From Fen-1364 sp049515135 (GTDB lineage Bacteria > Spirochaetota > Spirochaetia > SZUA-6 > Fen-1364): a stretch of 64,000 nucleotides of DNA. This document shows, piece by piece, positions 61,406 through 64,000 of the stretch. Within the stretch, counting starts at the first letter, position 1, and every line of letters starts with the position of its first letter. The DNA lies in assembly GCA_049515135.1 (NCBI GenBank), contig JBEKUJ010000010.1, forward strand, positions 65,661 to 129,660, read 5' to 3'. The position numbers and the translations under genes are program-made. Under the pieces are notes generated by a model. That model ran no database searches and had not been told where the DNA came from. It saw nothing but the letters and a program-made list of their open reading frames with translations.

Positions 61406-61846
61406 ATGAACGGAATGAACCTTGATTTCAGGGTTGTGAAAACATGGCTTCATGAGTGGGAGAAGAATAGCAAAGCGACCAGGACGGCGTCTCAGATGGC
61501 AGCCGTCATGGTGAACAAAATGCGCGAAGAAAGTGAAAAGCGTCTTTCGAGGCTGGAGAGCTTAGTGAAGGACATTTTCAAAGAAAGCTGTGTTCTGGAA
61601 GAGCTAGCTCGTCGGTTCATCGCGCACTTCAAGTCAAACAATGGAACGAATAAGGCTCAGAACCTGGAGCTGAAAAAACATCGACAGCGGATGACTGCGA
61701 TCATGAGAGAAGCAGATGCAGTCATGAAAGAACCAAAGGAGGATCATTCGATCAAGACTGGCGGATTGCTCCTCGAGATCCGAAGCGAGGAAGCACCAGT
61801 GGAAGAAGCCACAGGGCCCTGGGGAGAAAGAGAGGAGGTGCAATGA
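61406..61846 (+). CDS. Hypothetical helical protein
   Basis: 146-aa highly charged protein, mostly helix (KATRTASQMAAVMVNKMREE, SEKRLSRLESLVKDIFKESC, KKHRQRMTAIMREADAVMKE). No signal peptide and no family recognised. AACGGAG 6 nt before ATG 61406. It lies between the transfer operon and ssb on the same strand. Confidence 0.65.
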   Translation: MNGMNLDFRVVKTWLHEWEKNSKATRTASQMAAVMVNKMREESEKRLSRLESLVKDIFKESCVLEELARRFIAHFKSNNGTNKAQNLELKKHRQRMTAIMREADAVMKEPKEDHSIKTGGLLLEIRSEEAPVEEATGPWGEREEVQ

Positions 61847-61912
61847 AAAAGTGAAACTGATTCTTCAAGAGGGAAGGCGCCAAGCGAAAAAAGCATTAAG
61901 AGGAGGAAAAAC

Positions 61913-62290
61913 ATGGCAAATGACCTGAACCAAGTGAGGATCGACGGAAGACTGGTTGACGCTCCCAAGGTCAAGCAGCTGGACAGCGGGACAAGGGTGG
62001 CGACGCTAAAAGTCGCCAACAATCGCTACTACAAAGGCAAGGAAGATCCTGATTGGAAAGAGAAGACGGGATTCTTCGAAGTGGAGGCATGGAACACCGT
62101 TGCGGATTCTGTTGCCAACATGACCAAGGGGCAACCTGTCCATATCGAAGGCGCACTGGGGCAGGATCAGTGGACGGACGACGAGAAAAAGCAGCACTCC
62201 AGGGTCGTCATCGAGGCGACAAAGATCGAAGTGCGCGAGTTAAAGCGAGAGCGCTCGGAAGAGCGCCAGGGATCGGGGGTGGAACTGTAG
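61913..62290 (+). CDS. ssb: Single-stranded DNA-binding protein of the element
   Basis: 125-aa OB-fold SSB: LNQVRIDGRLVDAPKVKQLD, TRVATLKVANNRYYKGKED, GFFEVEAWNTVADSVANMTK, GQPVHIEGAL. It lacks the long acidic-tipped tail of chromosomal SSB, ending EERQGSGVEL. ICE-borne SSBs protect transferred single strands and can act in recombination. AGGAGG precedes the ATG by 9 nt. Confidence 0.9.
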   Translation: MANDLNQVRIDGRLVDAPKVKQLDSGTRVATLKVANNRYYKGKEDPDWKEKTGFFEVEAWNTVADSVANMTKGQPVHIEGALGQDQWTDDEKKQHSRVVIEATKIEVRELKRERSEERQGSGVEL

Positions 62291-62314
62291 CTCGCGTCAT
62301 AGATCCGAGTAGTG

Positions 62315-62360
62315 GGGGTCTTGCGGTCAAGCAAGGCCCCTCATGTTATCAGGGCCTTTT
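62315..62360 (+). promoter_or_regulatory. Two mutually exclusive hairpins ahead of the DarB-like gene
   Basis: Stem 1: GGGGTCTTGC (62315-62324) with GCAAGGCCCC (62331-62340), one T-G pair. Stem 2: AAGGCCC (62333-62339) with GGGCCTT (62352-62358), 12-nt loop, followed by TT. They share 62333-62339, so only one can form: the layout of an attenuator, with stem 2 as a weak terminator. Confidence 0.45.
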
Positions 62361-62385
62361 GAACACTTGATGTAGGTGTAACAAT

Positions 62386-64000
62386 ATGGCAAAACGAAAA
62401 AGCAAGTATGTTGCCGATGACACGCAGCTCAATCTGTTTGGGGACCTTCTCAACGAGGAGCAGGGGGAAGAATCCCAGGAGGAAGAGGATGGACAACTTC
62501 ATCGAGATGGCCAGGAGTCACCGAAAGAAGTACTTGCCCAAGCTGTACCGCAAGTTGGAGCAGGAGGGGAGGCTGGAGGAGCACTTGGCGGGCGTGGCAC
62601 GGATGGCGGAGGAGGAGCTTCTGGAGCTGGTGAGCGACCAGGGGATGAGACAGAGCGAAGCGATGGAGGTAGTACTCCCGAAATACATACTGATCTCGCC
62701 AGAGATGCCCGAGGGCTTGTAGGGCTAAGAGGCGGGCATACCGACGATCGAGGGAACTATCGGATAAGTGTCGATGACAAAATCGGTGAAGGCGGGAAGG
62801 TTGAAAAGTATGAGTGTAACGTTGCGGCAATTAGGCTTCTGAAGTGTCTTGAGACCGAAGGCAGATACGCGAGGCCTGAAGAGCAGACAGTCCTTGTCAA
62901 ATACACGGGTTGGGGCGGACTCAGCGAGGCGTTCAAGGAATCAAATGAGGGCAAGTGGAAGGAACGCAGCCAGGAGCTGAAGGACCTTCTGGGTGAGAGC
63001 GAATACCGCTCGGCATCCCGTTCGACGATAAACGCACACTACACCGACCCTGAGATAGCGCGGCGCGTTTGGAAGGCCGCGCTGCGGCTTGGTTATAGCG
63101 GCGGGCCGACCCTCGAGCCTGCCGCAGGGGTCGGGCATTTCTTCGGTGTGCGTCCGCTTGGTGTGCCAGTAGAAATGCACGGGATCGAGATGGACAGCAT
63201 CTCAGGCCGCATCGCGCAGTACCTGTATCAGTCTGCGGACATCCGCATCATGCCCTACGAAAATGCCCGCATGGAGGAGAACCGATACAACCTCATCATC
63301 TCCAATGTGCCTTTCTCTGATGTAAAGCCCTATGAAGACAGCAAGACCAGAACCCCTGGATTGGATGGGCGATATGCGCTGCATGACTTCTATTTCCTGA
63401 AATCCTTGTACGGCACCAGGCCTGGTGGAATTGTTGCATTCATCACCAGCCGATACACCCTGGACAAGGAATCGAAAGAGGTCCGAGAAAAGATCGCCGA
63501 ATCGGCTGACTTCGTCGGGGCCATACGACTGCCGAATGACACGTTCAAGGGAATCGCAAACACCGAAGTGGTGACGGATATCGTCTTCTTGCAGAAAAGA
63601 TCTCATGAGCAGGAGCCCTCGGAGCTAACGCGGAAGTTCTTGGACACAGCAGAGATCGAGCTTGAAGGAAAAGATGGGACCCAGAGGGTCCACGTGAACC
63701 AGTACTTCATCGACAACCCGCAGTTTGTACTTGGAAGGGCGGAACTTGCAGGCACAATGTACAGGGCAAACGAATACACTATCACCTCCCAGAGTGAAGA
63801 TCTCTACGCAGAGATCGACAAGGCCATACAGCTTCTGCCTGAAGCCATCATGTCGGTGATGATTGAGAATCGAACTCGAGAGCTCGAAGAAACACGCCCA
63901 GTGGCAGTTGGAAAGGGAAGCGAAGGTCTTCTCAACGGAAGCTACGTGATCGGAAGCGACACCCGCCTCTATCAGAAACATCCCATAACAGGCGAGATCG
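62386..64000 (+). CDS. DarB-like DNA methylase/helicase, partial (3' end off the window)
   Basis: 538 codons are open to the window edge from ATG 62386. After an acidic and Gly-rich N-terminal region (about 1-125) comes the signature VKYTGWGGLSEAF, then INAHYTDPEIARRVW, motif I LEPAAGVGHFFG, catalytic-type motif IV LIISNVPFSD, and RPGGIVAFITSRYTLDK, GAIRLPNDTFKGIANTEVVT, DIVFLQKR. This is the N6-adenine methylase part of the giant methylase/SNF2-helicase proteins (DarB of phage P1 and ICE or plasmid relatives) that protect incoming DNA from restriction. The helicase part would lie beyond 64000. Confidence 0.85.
   Translation, partial: MAKRKSKYVADDTQLNLFGDLLNEEQGEESQEEEDGQLHRDGQESPKEVLAQAVPQVGAGGEAGGALGGRGTDGGGGASGAGERPGDETERSDGGSTPEIHTDLARDARGLVGLRGGHTDDRGNYRISVDDKIGEGGKVEKYECNVAAIRLLKCLETEGRYARPEEQTVLVKYTGWGGLSEAFKESNEGKWKERSQELKDLLGESEYRSASRSTINAHYTDPEIARRVWKAALRLGYSGGPTLEPAAGVGHFFGVRPLGVPVEMHGIEMDSISGRIAQYLYQSADIRIMPYENARMEENRYNLIISNVPFSDVKPYEDSKTRTPGLDGRYALHDFYFLKSLYGTRPGGIVAFITSRYTLDKESKEVREKIAESADFVGAIRLPNDTFKGIANTEVVTDIVFLQKRSHEQEPSELTRKFLDTAEIELEGKDGTQRVHVNQYFIDNPQFVLGRAELAGTMYRANEYTITSQSEDLYAEIDKAIQLLPEAIMSVMIENRTRELEETRPVAVGKGSEGLLNGSYVIGSDTRLYQKHPITGEI
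62489..62722 (+). CDS. Possible small gene nested in the N-terminus of the DarB-like gene
   Basis: 77 codons in another frame, with AGGAGG 6 nt before its ATG. The product is helical and protein-like (MARSHRKKYLPKLYRKLEQE, EEHLAGVARMAEEELLELVS, VLPKYILISPEMPEGL). It coincides with the low-complexity Gly-rich stretch of the larger protein, which would tolerate a second coding frame. Unproven: it may be a chance frame. Confidence 0.4.
   Translation: MDNFIEMARSHRKKYLPKLYRKLEQEGRLEEHLAGVARMAEEELLELVSDQGMRQSEAMEVVLPKYILISPEMPEGL

Larger units (their letters stand above)
10183..64000 (+). mobile_element. Integrative and conjugative element, left end; right end beyond the window
   Basis: The element is inferred from a tyrosine recombinase next to the 3' end of tRNA-Glu, excisionase-like HTH genes, defence cargo, several insertion sequences, and a P-type conjugation operon with SSB and a DarB-like methylase. 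A second copy of the tRNA-Glu 3' end (such as GGTTCGATTCCCCTAGGGG) is not found in the window, so attR must lie further right. No relaxase or coupling protein is seen, so self-transfer cannot be confirmed here. Confidence 0.75.

Noticed and set aside
10183..64000. CRISPR array or cas genes
   Set aside because: No regularly spaced direct repeats of 25-40 bp and no Cas motifs are seen. The three 34-bp-spaced repeats at 40725 are IS21 end sites.

Overview
The window is a piece of a Spirochaetota chromosome (high GC, my estimate upper 50s percent) with a large integrative element inserted next to a tRNA gene. The assignment to spirochaetes rests mainly on two tandem FlaA-type flagellar filament sheath genes (7094-8640). 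The phylum is well supported; the genus is not visible to me.

Host part (1-10182). A minus-strand operon encodes a cytosolic group 3b-type [NiFe] hydrogenase, or sulfhydrogenase: hydB, hydG, hydD, hydA and a maturation protease that runs off the left edge. It lies divergent from a small membrane protein, and an FNR/CRP-like palindrome sits between them. Then follow a class II fructose-bisphosphate aldolase, a lipoprotein, the two FlaA proteins behind a consensus sigma70 promoter, a coiled-coil protein, a bactofilin, tRNA-Gln(CTG) and tRNA-Glu(CTC).

Element (about 10183 to beyond 64000). A tyrosine recombinase starts 90 bp after tRNA-Glu and reads in the same direction, the usual left end of a tRNA-integrated ICE. 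The right part carries a P-type (Trb-like) conjugation operon (trbE, J, L, F, G, I plus an Ig-domain lipoprotein), an SSB and the start of a DarB-like methylase/helicase. Relaxase, coupling protein, trbB/C/D and attR are not in the window.

Cargo between these ends. (a) A YhaN/YhaO (SbcC/SbcD-like) pair. (b) A 12.7-kb co-directional operon: radC, a DptF-like ATPase, an unknown protein in the DptG position, an N6-adenine methylase with an HsdR_N-like N-terminus, an HsdS-like specificity subunit, and a 1716-aa DptH-like HerA/FtsK ATPase. The layout looks like a DndFGH-type restriction module whose self/non-self mark is adenine methylation instead of phosphorothioation, since no dndB-E genes are present. 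This is the best candidate for an undescribed system. (c) A coupled SIR2-HerA pair (Nezha-like) with a third overlapping gene for a 69-aa KTSC-domain protein. (d) A two-gene membrane/secreted unit and a trypsin-like cytoplasmic protease, both of unknown role.

The cargo is cut by insertion sequences: a frameshifted IS110, an intact IS110, an IS256 with clear terminal repeats, and an IS21-family element. The IS21 unit is 4.9 kb, has both ends and a 7-bp target duplication, and encloses about 2.35 kb of what looks like captured chromosomal DNA, including an ArnT-like glycosyltransferase. The 3' end of a DUF3631 helicase gene just before the conjugation operon holds about a dozen copies of GGTAGCGG in both orientations.
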